From Chitinophaga pinensis (GTDB lineage Bacteria; Bacteroidota; Bacteroidia; Chitinophagales; Chitinophagaceae), in contig CAMCMP010000027.1 in assembly GCA_945876095.1 (NCBI GenBank), forward strand, positions 1 through 39,566: DNA of 39,566 nucleotides, in the 5' to 3' direction. This document shows positions 16,969 to 25,745 of this stretch, piece after piece. Below the pieces are notes generated by a model. It saw only the letters and a program-made list of their open reading frames with translations, did no database searches and was not told the origin of the DNA. Position 1 is the first letter of the stretch, and the number at the start of each line of letters is the position of its first letter. The translations under genes were made by a program, and so were the position numbers.

Positions 16969-18363
16969 TCATTTGTTTTTTAAAGCTGTTTTCAGCCCCA
17001 TAGTAGTTGTGTAATATTTTGCCAGCATATTAGGTACCTCCCAAGCAGGTATATTACCATTTATTAAGTATTCAAGGTACTTTTCAGTGACCTTGCCAAA
17101 ATGTGACTCATGTCCTTCTTTTAATATTTCGGGGATGATAACTTCCCATCCGGCAGTAGATTTTTTTATTTCAATTCCGGGGTATTTTTTTTGTAAATTC
17201 CCGAACTGCTCGCGTAGAATATTTTCATTGTAAGATTTAATAGGTTCAATATATAGCGTAGGAATATAACGCTCTTGAATTCCCTGCCGAATGACAATAT
17301 TTGCTTTTGTACCTCTCATAATTGAATAATGTGTATCGCCCGTGCCTTCAGGTGCTTTGTAATTCCAGATTACGGATGTTTTGGCATGAACACCTTTCAC
17401 CATGTAATTGATTTCGCCATTGCAAAATACTTTTAGTGTGGTATCGGTAATGTTTGCTTTTAAGAAGGGAGGAAATTTTTCTTGTTTGGTTAATTCTTTA
17501 AATTTTGATAGCGTTATATCAGTTGCCCATCGTTTTGCATTATTTATTGTAATGTCTTTTGAGTAATCAATTATTTGTTCTGGAAAACATTCCCACTGAA
17601 CCAGGTCAACTAAATGCGTCATAACATCTACTATTCCTTCTCCCTGTTGTTCAGCATCTAAAAACCAGGCAGGCCTTGTCAGAACTGACCCAGAAACATA
17701 TTTGAAAAAATTATGAACACTTTCTTTGGTAATGGCAGGTTTTTCAAGGGTGCCTTTTTCCAATTGGCCGAATACAACGGGCATTCTGGATAGTTCACGT
17801 TGTAAGATGGTCGTAATTTCAAATCGCTCTGTCATGATATCATACAAAAGTAAATGCTGTTGTTTAGCTATTTTAAACGATTTTTTCAAAAGTTCGAAGC
17901 CTGTTGCATCAATAACCATCGGTTTATCGGCAAACACATTAAAGCCACTTTGCAATGATTTTAAAATGTATTCAGTTTTTTTTTGGTTATTACCAGATAA
18001 TACTATAACCGATTTTCTGTGAGATTCTTTTTTCGAAGCGTCATTATTATCCGTAATCATTTTATCAAAAAAATCGTTTCCAGAATAGATTTCTTCTTTC
18101 CAGTGGGTGGGGTTTTCAGCACGCGAATTATAGGAATTGATCCTGTCGAGATGCATTTTCAAATCTTCTCCTTTTGGAGCATATACATACACAGTTGACT
18201 GAACATTGCTGTACATTGTTTTTTGCACAAGTGCGGCATGAAAATGCCCTGGATCGATTGTAATTAGCTTTATGGAATTTTGAGCTTTAGTAGAATTACA
18301 GATTACTAACAAAATAATCATTCCCCAATTTCTAATAGGGGTCAAGAATAAAAAAATCGGCAT
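16969..18363 (-). CDS. Divergent exported oxidoreductase (Gfo/Idh/MocA-like with Oxidoreduct_C)
   Basis: About 464 residues from the ATG at 18363, chosen because it opens a signal peptide (MPIFLFLTPIRNWG... STKAQN). The longer frame to 18438 starts with TTG and lacks one. The fold resembles Gfo/Idh/MocA: DKP at 146-148 sits where relatives have EKP, and the C-terminal half matches the putative oxidoreductase C-terminal domain known from Bacteroidota. The usual glycine-rich GxGxxG is absent; its place is taken by IDPGHFHAALV (36-46), so nucleotide binding may differ. It is the last gene of the GH67 operon. Substrate is unknown. Confidence 0.78.
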   Translation of the reverse strand: MPIFLFLTPIRNWGMIILLVICNSTKAQNSIKLITIDPGHFHAALVQKTMYSNVQSTVYVYAPKGEDLKMHLDRINSYNSRAENPTHWKEEIYSGNDFFDKMITDNNDASKKESHRKSVIVLSGNNQKKTEYILKSLQSGFNVFADKPMVIDATGFELLKKSFKIAKQQHLLLYDIMTERFEITTILQRELSRMPVVFGQLEKGTLEKPAITKESVHNFFKYVSGSVLTRPAWFLDAEQQGEGIVDVMTHLVDLVQWECFPEQIIDYSKDITINNAKRWATDITLSKFKELTKQEKFPPFLKANITDTTLKVFCNGEINYMVKGVHAKTSVIWNYKAPEGTGDTHYSIMRGTKANIVIRQGIQERYIPTLYIEPIKSYNENILREQFGNLQKKYPGIEIKKSTAGWEVIIPEILKEGHESHFGKVTEKYLEYLINGNIPAWEVPNMLAKYYTTTMGLKTALKNK

Positions 18364-18478
18364 AATTGTTACAGGTTTATTATTGTTTATTTTATTGCTT
18401 TCATATTGTGAACAGGATTTGCTTAAATTGAAAAGCAAAATAATTACAAGGCACTGCCTAGCGTTTCATATTTTTTTA

Positions 18479-19966
18479 TCAGAAGTCGTATTTTTTTCGA
18501 CGAGGTCGTGACAACATTGCCATAGCTTCTGCATCACCCTTTAGAATAGTTTCAGTTGCTGGATCCCAATAAATTTTTCTTTTAACTTTCATGGCAATCT
18601 GATGTAATAGGCAGGCACTGCAAGAGCGGTGACCAATTTCTATGGGAGCAGAAGGTTGTTTTCTTGATTTAATGCAATCTAGCCAATTGGCGTGCTGCTC
18701 TGAGCTTTCATAAAGATGTATTTCATTTGCTCCTATCACTGACTGAAGAATTTTTGGATTACTAGCATCAATTGGTTTAAGGCCATCTTTGTCTGCTACT
18801 GGATCGCTATCAGTAATTTTATAATTACCCCTTGTTACCCATATCCATCCTTCAGATCCGATGAATTTAATTCCATTGGGTAATTCATTTGAAACCGACA
18901 TATGGACACCATTTGCATACTTTGCTTCGGTATGAAAAATTCCATGAACATTCCATAAGCCTTTGTAATTTAGATCATCAGTAGGGAAGGAGGCACTACC
19001 CCATATTTCACTTGGACCGGATAATTCTGTTCCCATAGCCCAGTGTGCTGTATCAATATGATGCGCCCCCCAGCCGGTAATCATTCCAGCCCCAAATTGT
19101 TCACAACGAAGCCAACCTGGTCTGCTGGAAATCCCTTTGGGTGAAGCGTCCTGAGAGTGAACGCTGTCCTCAGTATAATTTATTTCTGGAGTAGCACCTA
19201 GCCATGCATCGAAATTGAGGTTTGCAGGAACTTTCATGACCTCACGGGTTCCTCCCCCCGGATCTCCAGGCAGCCCTACTTCCACACGTTGAAGTTGACC
19301 AATACGACCATTTCGGACTAGCTCACACGCTTTTTTGAATTGAGGCCAAGGGTCTATGGATCTTTGCTGGCTTCCCATCTGTAAAATCCGCCCACTTTTT
19401 TTTACAGCGTTACTCAATATTCTACCCTCTTCAATCGTTAACGAAGCTGGCTTTTGCAGATAAACATCTTTACCCGCATTTACAGCATGAACGCCAACGA
19501 TGGCATGTTGGTGATCGGGCAAGCTGATATGAACTGCATCTATGTTTTTATTCTCCAATAGTTCTTTGTAGTCGTAGTATACTTTTATATCCCAATCTCC
19601 TGTTAATCCACCATTGAATTTTGCCATTTTTAAATAATTGGATTTTACTGCAGCAGGTCCATTGTCTGCCCTGTTTTTATCAAGGTCACATACAGCCATG
19701 ATTCTAGCACCAGCGTATTGAGAAATTCCGGTCATGTCATGAATGGTTGAGATACGACCACAACCTATGGAAGCAACATTGATTAAATTACTGGGTGCAT
19801 TTTTCCCAAAAACACTTGCCGGAACAATGGTTGGAAAGCCCATCACTATGGAAGTGCCCAAAGCTGTTTTGATTGAATTACTAAGAAATTGTCTGCGACT
19901 GTTGGGTATTTGATTTTCGATGCATTTTGAATGCGAAGAGGCTATAGTCTTTTTATTCTTTTTCAT
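18479..19966 (-). CDS. Tat-exported Gfo/Idh/MocA family oxidoreductase
   Basis: 495-residue oxidoreductase. A Tat-type leader is visible: SRRQFLSNS (twin arginines at 24-25), then a hydrophobic stretch up to about residue 52. The Rossmann motif is SIGCGRI (67-73), followed by SLPDHQHA (148-155) and QKP (171-173). The segment GWGAHHIDTAHW further on supplies the conserved histidines of the catalytic region. It is about 34 bp downstream of the DUF6807 gene and 115 bp before the divergent oxidoreductase start, all on one transcript. It is related to, but clearly distinct from, the protein at 1717-3078. It probably oxidises or reduces a sugar in the periplasm; the substrate is unknown. Confidence 0.88.
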   Translation of the reverse strand: MKKNKKTIASSHSKCIENQIPNSRRQFLSNSIKTALGTSIVMGFPTIVPASVFGKNAPSNLINVASIGCGRISTIHDMTGISQYAGARIMAVCDLDKNRADNGPAAVKSNYLKMAKFNGGLTGDWDIKVYYDYKELLENKNIDAVHISLPDHQHAIVGVHAVNAGKDVYLQKPASLTIEEGRILSNAVKKSGRILQMGSQQRSIDPWPQFKKACELVRNGRIGQLQRVEVGLPGDPGGGTREVMKVPANLNFDAWLGATPEINYTEDSVHSQDASPKGISSRPGWLRCEQFGAGMITGWGAHHIDTAHWAMGTELSGPSEIWGSASFPTDDLNYKGLWNVHGIFHTEAKYANGVHMSVSNELPNGIKFIGSEGWIWVTRGNYKITDSDPVADKDGLKPIDASNPKILQSVIGANEIHLYESSEQHANWLDCIKSRKQPSAPIEIGHRSCSACLLHQIAMKVKRKIYWDPATETILKGDAEAMAMLSRPRRKKYDF

Positions 19967-20000
19967 ATTATTTATATTAAATGAGGATTTAAAATGTGTT

Positions 20001-21239
20001 TTATTTCAAAATTTTTATATAAGGTTCATTCGCATAATATTGCCAAGCGCTCTCTGCTTTTGCCGCATCAAATTTCCCATTAAAAATAATCAGTCTGTAT
20101 CGTAAGGTATAATTTTTTCCCGGTTCTAATAACCATTCTTTATCTTTAGTGGGAGCAAAATTTGCAAACATATCACCTCGCCCTCCGTTGGCATTTTCAT
20201 CCCAGATACGCAAAGGTTCTGGATGATTTTGATTGGCTGGATTTGACATCATTACCGCACCACCATAATCGTTTCCTAGGGTTCCTTGTGTGATAACCCA
20301 TCTTGCTTTTGTTCCGTCTGTATTTTTCCTTGTTTTACCCTCACTTGTTAAAACTTCACAATTACTTTTGGTCCATTCCTCCGTAAACCGCCAGCCGAAA
20401 CCTGCATAACGATAGGCAAGAATTAGTAAAGGGCTTTTAGTAGCACAGGTTAATTGTGAAGTGAAGTCAACTAGATAATAATCATTTGCTTTTGAAGGAG
20501 CATATACTCTAACTGTTTGAATTTCATTTAAAGCAATTTTTTCTGTCTTATCTTTTTTAAATACCACATGTTCGTGTAAGGCTGAAAATTCCGAATATAC
20601 AGGACCATTGGTTTGAGAAATAAATTTTGCAAATCTTACGGTTCCTTGATGGCCTTTGATATTCCAGAAATCTATCGTATCTTTTTCAAATACGGTATGC
20701 GTCCAGGGGTTCCATATTCCGTAATGATGATAATGGTCTTTTGGCTGGATATTGGTAAGTATTTGTCCATGAGGAGTCCATAGCGGATGGATAAATCCGC
20801 TACGTTTGTAATTGGTGTCAATTCCTTCAGGAGGGTAAACTGTTTTATGAAAATAGCTCAGTAGGTTTTCTCTACCGGAATGAATTATTAAAGCTCCATC
20901 TTTTTCATTGATTGAAATTTCATTGAATTTTTTAGGAATACCTTTTAGTAATTGGTAGCTAAGCATTGTTTCGTTATCAATTGGAGTTGCCATCCAGGAT
21001 ATCGTCCTGTTTTTTCCGTCTGTTATTTGAAAAGCTACAGGAGTTTTTTTGTTTCCCTTAATTTCTATCAATGATAAGGATTCAGCAGCAAGTTCTGTAA
21101 CTCCATTTAGTTGGTAACTTATCGGTATCGCCAACCCATTGCTTGCATTGGAAAGAGGTATTTTAAATTCGGCGATTTTTTGAGCAGAAGCTACAATTGA
21201 ACTAATGACAAATATTGAGAATAAAAGTATGTTTTTCAT
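20001..21239 (-). CDS. DUF6807 (PmoA-annotated) family secreted protein
   Basis: 412-residue protein with a signal peptide ending near SIVASAQ. The family hallmark is seen at about residues 145-180: SGFIHPLWTPHGQ, then a histidine-rich DHYHHYGIW followed by PW. DUF6807 proteins are often annotated as PmoA because of an old similarity claim, but methane oxidation is not supported. In Bacteroidota they are frequent neighbours of Gfo/Idh/MocA oxidoreductases, as here, where one follows 34 bp downstream. The clustered histidines could bind metal. The molecular function is unknown. Confidence 0.82.
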   Translation of the reverse strand: MKNILLFSIFVISSIVASAQKIAEFKIPLSNASNGLAIPISYQLNGVTELAAESLSLIEIKGNKKTPVAFQITDGKNRTISWMATPIDNETMLSYQLLKGIPKKFNEISINEKDGALIIHSGRENLLSYFHKTVYPPEGIDTNYKRSGFIHPLWTPHGQILTNIQPKDHYHHYGIWNPWTHTVFEKDTIDFWNIKGHQGTVRFAKFISQTNGPVYSEFSALHEHVVFKKDKTEKIALNEIQTVRVYAPSKANDYYLVDFTSQLTCATKSPLLILAYRYAGFGWRFTEEWTKSNCEVLTSEGKTRKNTDGTKARWVITQGTLGNDYGGAVMMSNPANQNHPEPLRIWDENANGGRGDMFANFAPTKDKEWLLEPGKNYTLRYRLIIFNGKFDAAKAESAWQYYANEPYIKILK

Positions 21240-21271
21240 TTCGTATTATTTTTTATGATCATTATTATATT

Positions 21272-22354
21272 TTACTTATATGAATGTAAAGTTTGAATAC
21301 TTCCATCCTCATTAATTTTCATTTCTACAACTTTTACATTTCGTAAATGAGTTTTGCCACTAAGCTGTACATCGTGGTAAAATAAATACCATTTTTTTTT
21401 AAACTCAATAATAGAGTGGTGATTGGTCCATCCGTCTACTGGTTTTAATAAAACACCTTGGTAGGTGAATGGGCCGTAAGGGTTATTGCCCGTGGCATAG
21501 CATAAGTAGTGAGTGTCACCGGTTGAATAAGTAAAATAATACTTCCCTTTGAATTTGAACATCCATGCCGCTTCAAAAAATCTTTTATCATTGTCTTTTT
21601 CTGTAAACAATTTACCCTCCTTGTCCACTATTTTTATTTCTTTCACTTCTTCTCCAAGGCTTTTCATATTAGGATTCAATTTCGCTATTCTTGGTAAAAT
21701 AGCTATTTCACTTGCATTACGGTTTTTAGCCGAAGAATCGTAAGTGTTATTATTCCAGTGTTGCAATTGCCCACCCCATATACCTCCGAAGTACATATAA
21801 AACTTTCCGTCATCATCTTTAAATATACAGGGATCAATACTGTAGCTATTGGAAATAGGGGATGGCTCAGCAGTGAATGGACCTTCAGGTCGGTTGCTTA
21901 CTGCCACACCAATTTGAAAAATACCTTGTTTATTTTTAACAGGAAAATACAGGTAATATTTTCCATTGGAAAAGGCTGCATCCGGCGCCCACATTTGCCT
22001 GCTTGCCCAAGATACGTTTTTAATATCCAATGCCACCCCGTGGTCGGTAACAACTCCGCCAATTGAATCCATGGAAAGAATGTGATAATCCCTCATGTCA
22101 AAGTGTCCACCCAAATTATCTTCTTTGGCGCCTGTTGCGGTATCATGCGAAGGGTAGATGTAGATTCTTCCATTGAAAACATGTGCCGATGGGTCGGCAG
22201 TATAAATATTTGACACTAACGGTGCCGATAGGTATTCTTTTTTTACTTGAATTATTACCGTGTCCCTATTAACGGGTGTGTTACTTGTAGTTTGGTTACA
22301 ACTGCTTACTGAAATTATTAACAGGGCGGCTACTAAAAACAAATGGTAGCGCAT
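21272..22354 (-). CDS. GH43 family lipoprotein glycosidase (beta-xylosidase / arabinofuranosidase type)
   Basis: 360-residue five-bladed beta-propeller hydrolase. It is a lipoprotein: the lipobox VSSC gives Cys19, so it is anchored in a membrane, probably facing the periplasm or surface. The three carboxylates of the family are visible: base D54 in TADPSAH, pKa-tuning D174 in SIDPCIF, and acid E261 in FFEAAW. The length suits a single catalytic domain with no binding module. In this operon it should remove xylose or arabinose from xylan oligosaccharides; which of these cannot be decided from sequence. It lies 32 bp upstream of DUF6807. Confidence 0.88.
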   Translation of the reverse strand: MRYHLFLVAALLIISVSSCNQTTSNTPVNRDTVIIQVKKEYLSAPLVSNIYTADPSAHVFNGRIYIYPSHDTATGAKEDNLGGHFDMRDYHILSMDSIGGVVTDHGVALDIKNVSWASRQMWAPDAAFSNGKYYLYFPVKNKQGIFQIGVAVSNRPEGPFTAEPSPISNSYSIDPCIFKDDDGKFYMYFGGIWGGQLQHWNNNTYDSSAKNRNASEIAILPRIAKLNPNMKSLGEEVKEIKIVDKEGKLFTEKDNDKRFFEAAWMFKFKGKYYFTYSTGDTHYLCYATGNNPYGPFTYQGVLLKPVDGWTNHHSIIEFKKKWYLFYHDVQLSGKTHLRNVKVVEMKINEDGSIQTLHSYK

Positions 22355-22397
22355 ACTTTTTTTTTATTGAATTTATTTATAATGAATAAAACTTAAA

Positions 22398-22547
22398 TTA
22401 TTTAGTTTCTGCTGGTCCAAGGTAACTGGATGCTACTCCTCCAAAATCAATTACTAATTTTTGTAAAACAACACCCGAATTTACCATCCAGTATTTAAGA
22501 ATATGCCTGCCAGGTTGTATTATAAAGTGTTTAGATAAAAATATATA
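22398..22547 (-). pseudogene. C-terminal remnant of a GH115 alpha-glucuronidase
   Basis: Within the 263-bp gap between the SDR and GH43 genes, a 49-codon minus-strand frame bounded by a stop at 22548-22550 has no start codon. It reads PGRHILKYWMVNSGVVLQK, then VIDFGGVASSYLGPAETK, then a stop. This closely resembles the extreme C-terminus of GH115 alpha-glucuronidases, which end in a GG-(x)n-SYLGPPES-like motif. No other part of a GH115 enzyme is present, so the gene was probably deleted internally. GH115 removes (methyl)glucuronic acid from internal positions on xylan, which fits the locus. The call rests on motif recall without a database search. Confidence 0.7.
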
Positions 22548-22617
22548 CTACCGCTCATTCGTTGGGAGAATTTTAAAACTCTCAATCATAACAAAACTTA
22601 GCCCGTTCTATATTTAC

Positions 22618-23388
22618 CTAAAAACCGATGCTATTTCCTCCATCTACCGGCAGCACAACCCCGGTAATATATTTAGCCGACTCTCCCGAAAGAAAGTAAA
22701 CTGCTTCAGCTATATCTTCGGGTTGTCCCATATGTCCCATAGGGGTTCTACCAAATACCTTTGCTTTCCGTTGGGGGTCACTATCTAATGCTTTACTTGT
22801 CATATCTGAATAAATAAAACCAGGGGCGACTGCATTTACGCGAATGCCATTGGGGGAAAGTTCTACCGCCATTGCTCTTGTCATTCCTTCAATTGCAGTT
22901 TTACTAGCGCTATAGGCCACGACCTTGGGAATGCCATATTGAGCTGCCATCGAACTGATGTTAATTATACTTCCTGAGCATCTAATTAGCATATGCTTTA
23001 CTACTTCCCTGCTTAAGGAAAAAACGGCTGATAAATTGATTGTAAGTACATCTTGAAAGTCTTCATCTTTTACTTGGGTGAAATCATTTTTCATATTGAT
23101 GCCCGCATTGTTTACCAGGATATCAATTTCTCCAAAATCATCGATAATATTTTCTACTAGTGCTGGAATGTCAGACAGGGCACATAAATCAAATTTTTTA
23201 TAGAAGCAATTTTCTCCTAATTGAGCTACTGCCTTTTTTAATTTCTCTTCATCTCTCCCAATAATAATTGTTAAGATATTGTTTTGTGTAAATTTTCTTG
23301 CGATGGCAAGCCCAAGTCCAGCACTCCCTCCTGTAACAATAGCTATTTTTTTTTCACTATTTTCTATTCTAGAGATTTTTGAATCCAT
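22618..23388 (-). CDS. Short-chain dehydrogenase/reductase, sugar-acid type
   Basis: 256-residue classical SDR. The cofactor motif TGGSAGLG is at 19-26, NNAG at 93-96, the catalytic Ser near 146 (ISSM), and YSASK at 159-163 with Y159/K163. The C-terminal GVVLPVDGG segment is typical. Similarity is greatest to gluconate 5-dehydrogenase and 2-deoxy-gluconate/KduD-like enzymes. It has no signal peptide, so it is cytoplasmic. It is the second gene after GH67 (52 bp gap). In this setting it may reduce or oxidise a glucuronate-derived keto acid; the substrate is inferred from context only. Confidence 0.85.
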   Translation of the reverse strand: MDSKISRIENSEKKIAIVTGGSAGLGLAIARKFTQNNILTIIIGRDEEKLKKAVAQLGENCFYKKFDLCALSDIPALVENIIDDFGEIDILVNNAGINMKNDFTQVKDEDFQDVLTINLSAVFSLSREVVKHMLIRCSGSIINISSMAAQYGIPKVVAYSASKTAIEGMTRAMAVELSPNGIRVNAVAPGFIYSDMTSKALDSDPQRKAKVFGRTPMGHMGQPEDIAEAVYFLSGESAKYITGVVLPVDGGNSIGF

Positions 23389-23440
23389 TTTGGTTTATTT
23401 TTTAATAGCATTTCAATTTGCCATTGTTAGCTGTTATTGA

Positions 23441-25591
23441 TTAATTGCCCGGAGCAAAAGAAAAATTCAATCCCATATAATATTCCAATGACTTATCGGG
23501 CTTTTCATAATTTGAGGGTATTGGCATTTTACTAAATTGCTGGAAATACAAAAGGCAGGCATTCCTCCACCAGATGGCTTCTTGCTGCTGAATTTTCAGT
23601 AGCATCCTAACTTGGTTATATCTTTCCAGATCTGTGTATTGTTTCAAATCATCCCACGAATGCTGCATTTCTTTCACCCTATTTTCACCAGTATAATACT
23701 GAAAGCAAAGTTCATCCCATAATATCCTTTTGCTCTTGAGTGTATAATTCCAAGGAACATGGTGAAACCAAAGCAAATTTTTTTCTTCGCAAAGGTCGAT
23801 GTCCTCCCACATTTTTCTTGCTTCCGGAAAATATTGGCCAATTGCATTGCTGCCAGTAGAAGTTCTGTTGAAACCAATGCCAGTACTATCGGCTTTATGA
23901 TAATAAACGGGATTCCATTCGGGTCTATTTAAATTATTTACCCAAGGAGCTGGTCCATAGTGGTTACCGGTACCCATGATGTGATGCAGTCCAATAGGAT
24001 TAGAGTATTGAACTAGAATATCTCTACTTTGTAACATTATGGGTAAGGCACCTTTAATAAAAGCTGAATTATTTGAAAAGGTCATTTTCAACCATTCATC
24101 TGCAATTTGCTCACTGGTTAATTCATAGTCCCACGCTAGCCTGCCTAAAGCATACCAATTTGCTTGAGCAAAAGGGTGACCACACCAGTTAATATCGCTG
24201 CCGATATTTGCCACTCCAGTCATGCCATTCAGGGTATGATGGTCGATGCCGCCATCAATTATTTTGGCAACAGTAATGCCTTTCCCTTTAGAGTAGGTGT
24301 CACTTTGAAGTACCTCTTTGAATAAAGGGGCTAAATAAACTAGGTTGGTTGACTGTCCCAAATATTCTTGGGTTACTTGAAATTCCATCATTAAAGGTGT
24401 TTTTGGCATTGCGCCAAATAGAGGATGAAATGGTTCTCTTGGCATAAAATCAATTGCACCATTTTTTACCTGCAAAATCACATTACTTCTAAATTTTCCA
24501 TCGAGCGGTGCAAATTCATTATAAGCTTGCTTATGCCTGTCCTCAGGATTTTCATTGCTATAAACAAAGGCCCGCCAGATAACAATCCCTTTATGGGGGG
24601 CTAAGGCATCTGCTAACATATTGGCTCCATCTGCATGGCTGCGGTTATAGTTTTGAGGTCCAGGCTGTCCTTCGCTATTGGCTTTTATTAAAAAGCCTCC
24701 AAAATCAGGTACGAGGGAATAAACTTCATTTGTTTTATTATTCCACCAATTTTGTACTGTACTATCTAGTGGGTCTGCAGTCTTTAATTTGCCAATTTCT
24801 ATTGGGGAACTGAACCGGGCTGTAAGAAAAACTTTTATTCCATAAGGGCGAAATGCATCAGCGAGCGCTTTAACTTTTTCTAAAAAGGGCTTTGTTAAAA
24901 TGGCTGCATTTGCATTTACATTGGTAAGTGAAACTGCATTAATGCCTATTGAAGCGTTCAGCCTTGCATAATCAATGTATCTTTTGTCAATATAGGTGGG
25001 TAAAGTGTGCCAGTTCCAAATGCTGCTACCTGCATATCCTCTTTCTACCGTACGATTGAGGTTATCCCAGTGGTTAAGCATGCGAAGTGAAAGTTTAGGG
25101 AAAGAAACAATATTTAAATTGTCAATGGATTGATTGGTTTGTAACAGCTTAAGAAAGTAAAATACACCATAAAGAACCCCGATATCGGAGTTAGCAGTAA
25201 TTACAATACCCTTGTTGGCTTTATTTTTTGTTGTACGGATAATAAAGCCTTCGGTTCCGATTTTTTGAAGTTCAGGTCCAAAAGAAGACTTTTCGGCACC
25301 CAGTAGTGACGCTGAACCGATTCGTAAGGTTGCATTATTATCAGCGTTTAGCGAGAAGGGTGTTGTAATACCCAATAAGCCTTTTAGTCCATTTGATAAT
25401 TCACTTTTTATAGCAAACATGGTAGGGGAATTGCCATTTATTTGTATGGCTTTGATACTATTTCGGTAATGTAAAAGTATATCAATGTTTTTCACTTCGA
25501 TATACCGTAGCCAGCAATCGTAACCGTTTTCAGCATTTACCGGTATAGACAATAACCATAACAAAAGGCAAAATAGCAATGTTTTTCTCAT
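23441..25591 (-). CDS. GH67 alpha-glucuronidase
   Basis: 716-residue secreted enzyme that releases glucuronic or 4-O-methylglucuronic acid from the non-reducing end of xylan oligosaccharides. A signal peptide ends near VNAEN. The N-terminal domain (to about 165) is followed by a catalytic barrel. The residues expected from characterised family members are E307 (acid, KANSEGQPGP), D381 (KNGAIDFMPREPF) and E409 (VTQEYLGQ), with matching spacing. Length is normal and no damage is seen. It is the first gene of an operon running to about 16969. Its upstream gap contains two copies of the operator (25660-25673 and 25699-25712). Confidence 0.96.
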   Translation of the reverse strand: MRKTLLFCLLLWLLSIPVNAENGYDCWLRYIEVKNIDILLHYRNSIKAIQINGNSPTMFAIKSELSNGLKGLLGITTPFSLNADNNATLRIGSASLLGAEKSSFGPELQKIGTEGFIIRTTKNKANKGIVITANSDIGVLYGVFYFLKLLQTNQSIDNLNIVSFPKLSLRMLNHWDNLNRTVERGYAGSSIWNWHTLPTYIDKRYIDYARLNASIGINAVSLTNVNANAAILTKPFLEKVKALADAFRPYGIKVFLTARFSSPIEIGKLKTADPLDSTVQNWWNNKTNEVYSLVPDFGGFLIKANSEGQPGPQNYNRSHADGANMLADALAPHKGIVIWRAFVYSNENPEDRHKQAYNEFAPLDGKFRSNVILQVKNGAIDFMPREPFHPLFGAMPKTPLMMEFQVTQEYLGQSTNLVYLAPLFKEVLQSDTYSKGKGITVAKIIDGGIDHHTLNGMTGVANIGSDINWCGHPFAQANWYALGRLAWDYELTSEQIADEWLKMTFSNNSAFIKGALPIMLQSRDILVQYSNPIGLHHIMGTGNHYGPAPWVNNLNRPEWNPVYYHKADSTGIGFNRTSTGSNAIGQYFPEARKMWEDIDLCEEKNLLWFHHVPWNYTLKSKRILWDELCFQYYTGENRVKEMQHSWDDLKQYTDLERYNQVRMLLKIQQQEAIWWRNACLLYFQQFSKMPIPSNYEKPDKSLEYYMGLNFSFAPGN

Positions 25592-25659
25592 GACCTTGGT
25601 TGATATTGATTAATGTAAATTCCTTCCATCGCAACAATGGGCTACTGACAAAATCATTT

Positions 25660-25673
25660 ATAACCGATTATAA
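25660..25673 (-). promoter_or_regulatory. LacI-type operator, GH67 promoter, proximal
   Basis: TATAACCGATTATA on the + strand is a near-perfect palindrome. Its reverse complement TATAATCGGTTATA shares the TAATCGGTTA core with the site at 26836. It lies 69 bp upstream of the GH67 start. It is the more diverged of the four sites seen. Confidence 0.6.
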
Positions 25674-25698
25674 ATATTCAGGGAATCGGAAAGATTAT

Positions 25699-25712
25699 TG
25701 CAATCGGTTACA
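25699..25712 (-). promoter_or_regulatory. LacI-type operator, GH67 promoter, distal
   Basis: TGCAATCGGTTACA, identical over 14 bases to the operator at 3496-3509. It lies 108 bp upstream of GH67 and 34 bp beyond the lacI-type gene's 3' end, in the promoter region of the GH67 operon. Two sites 39 bp apart (centre to centre) on this promoter could allow co-operative binding by a LacI tetramer or two dimers. Confidence 0.65.
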
Positions 25713-25745
25713 TGAAATTCGAAAAAAAAAGGGAAATAACCTGAT

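Noticed and set aside
20001..21239. Reading the gene as a methane monooxygenase subunit (PmoA)
   Set aside because: No membrane segments of PmoA; the motifs fit DUF6807, for which the PmoA name is a legacy annotation.
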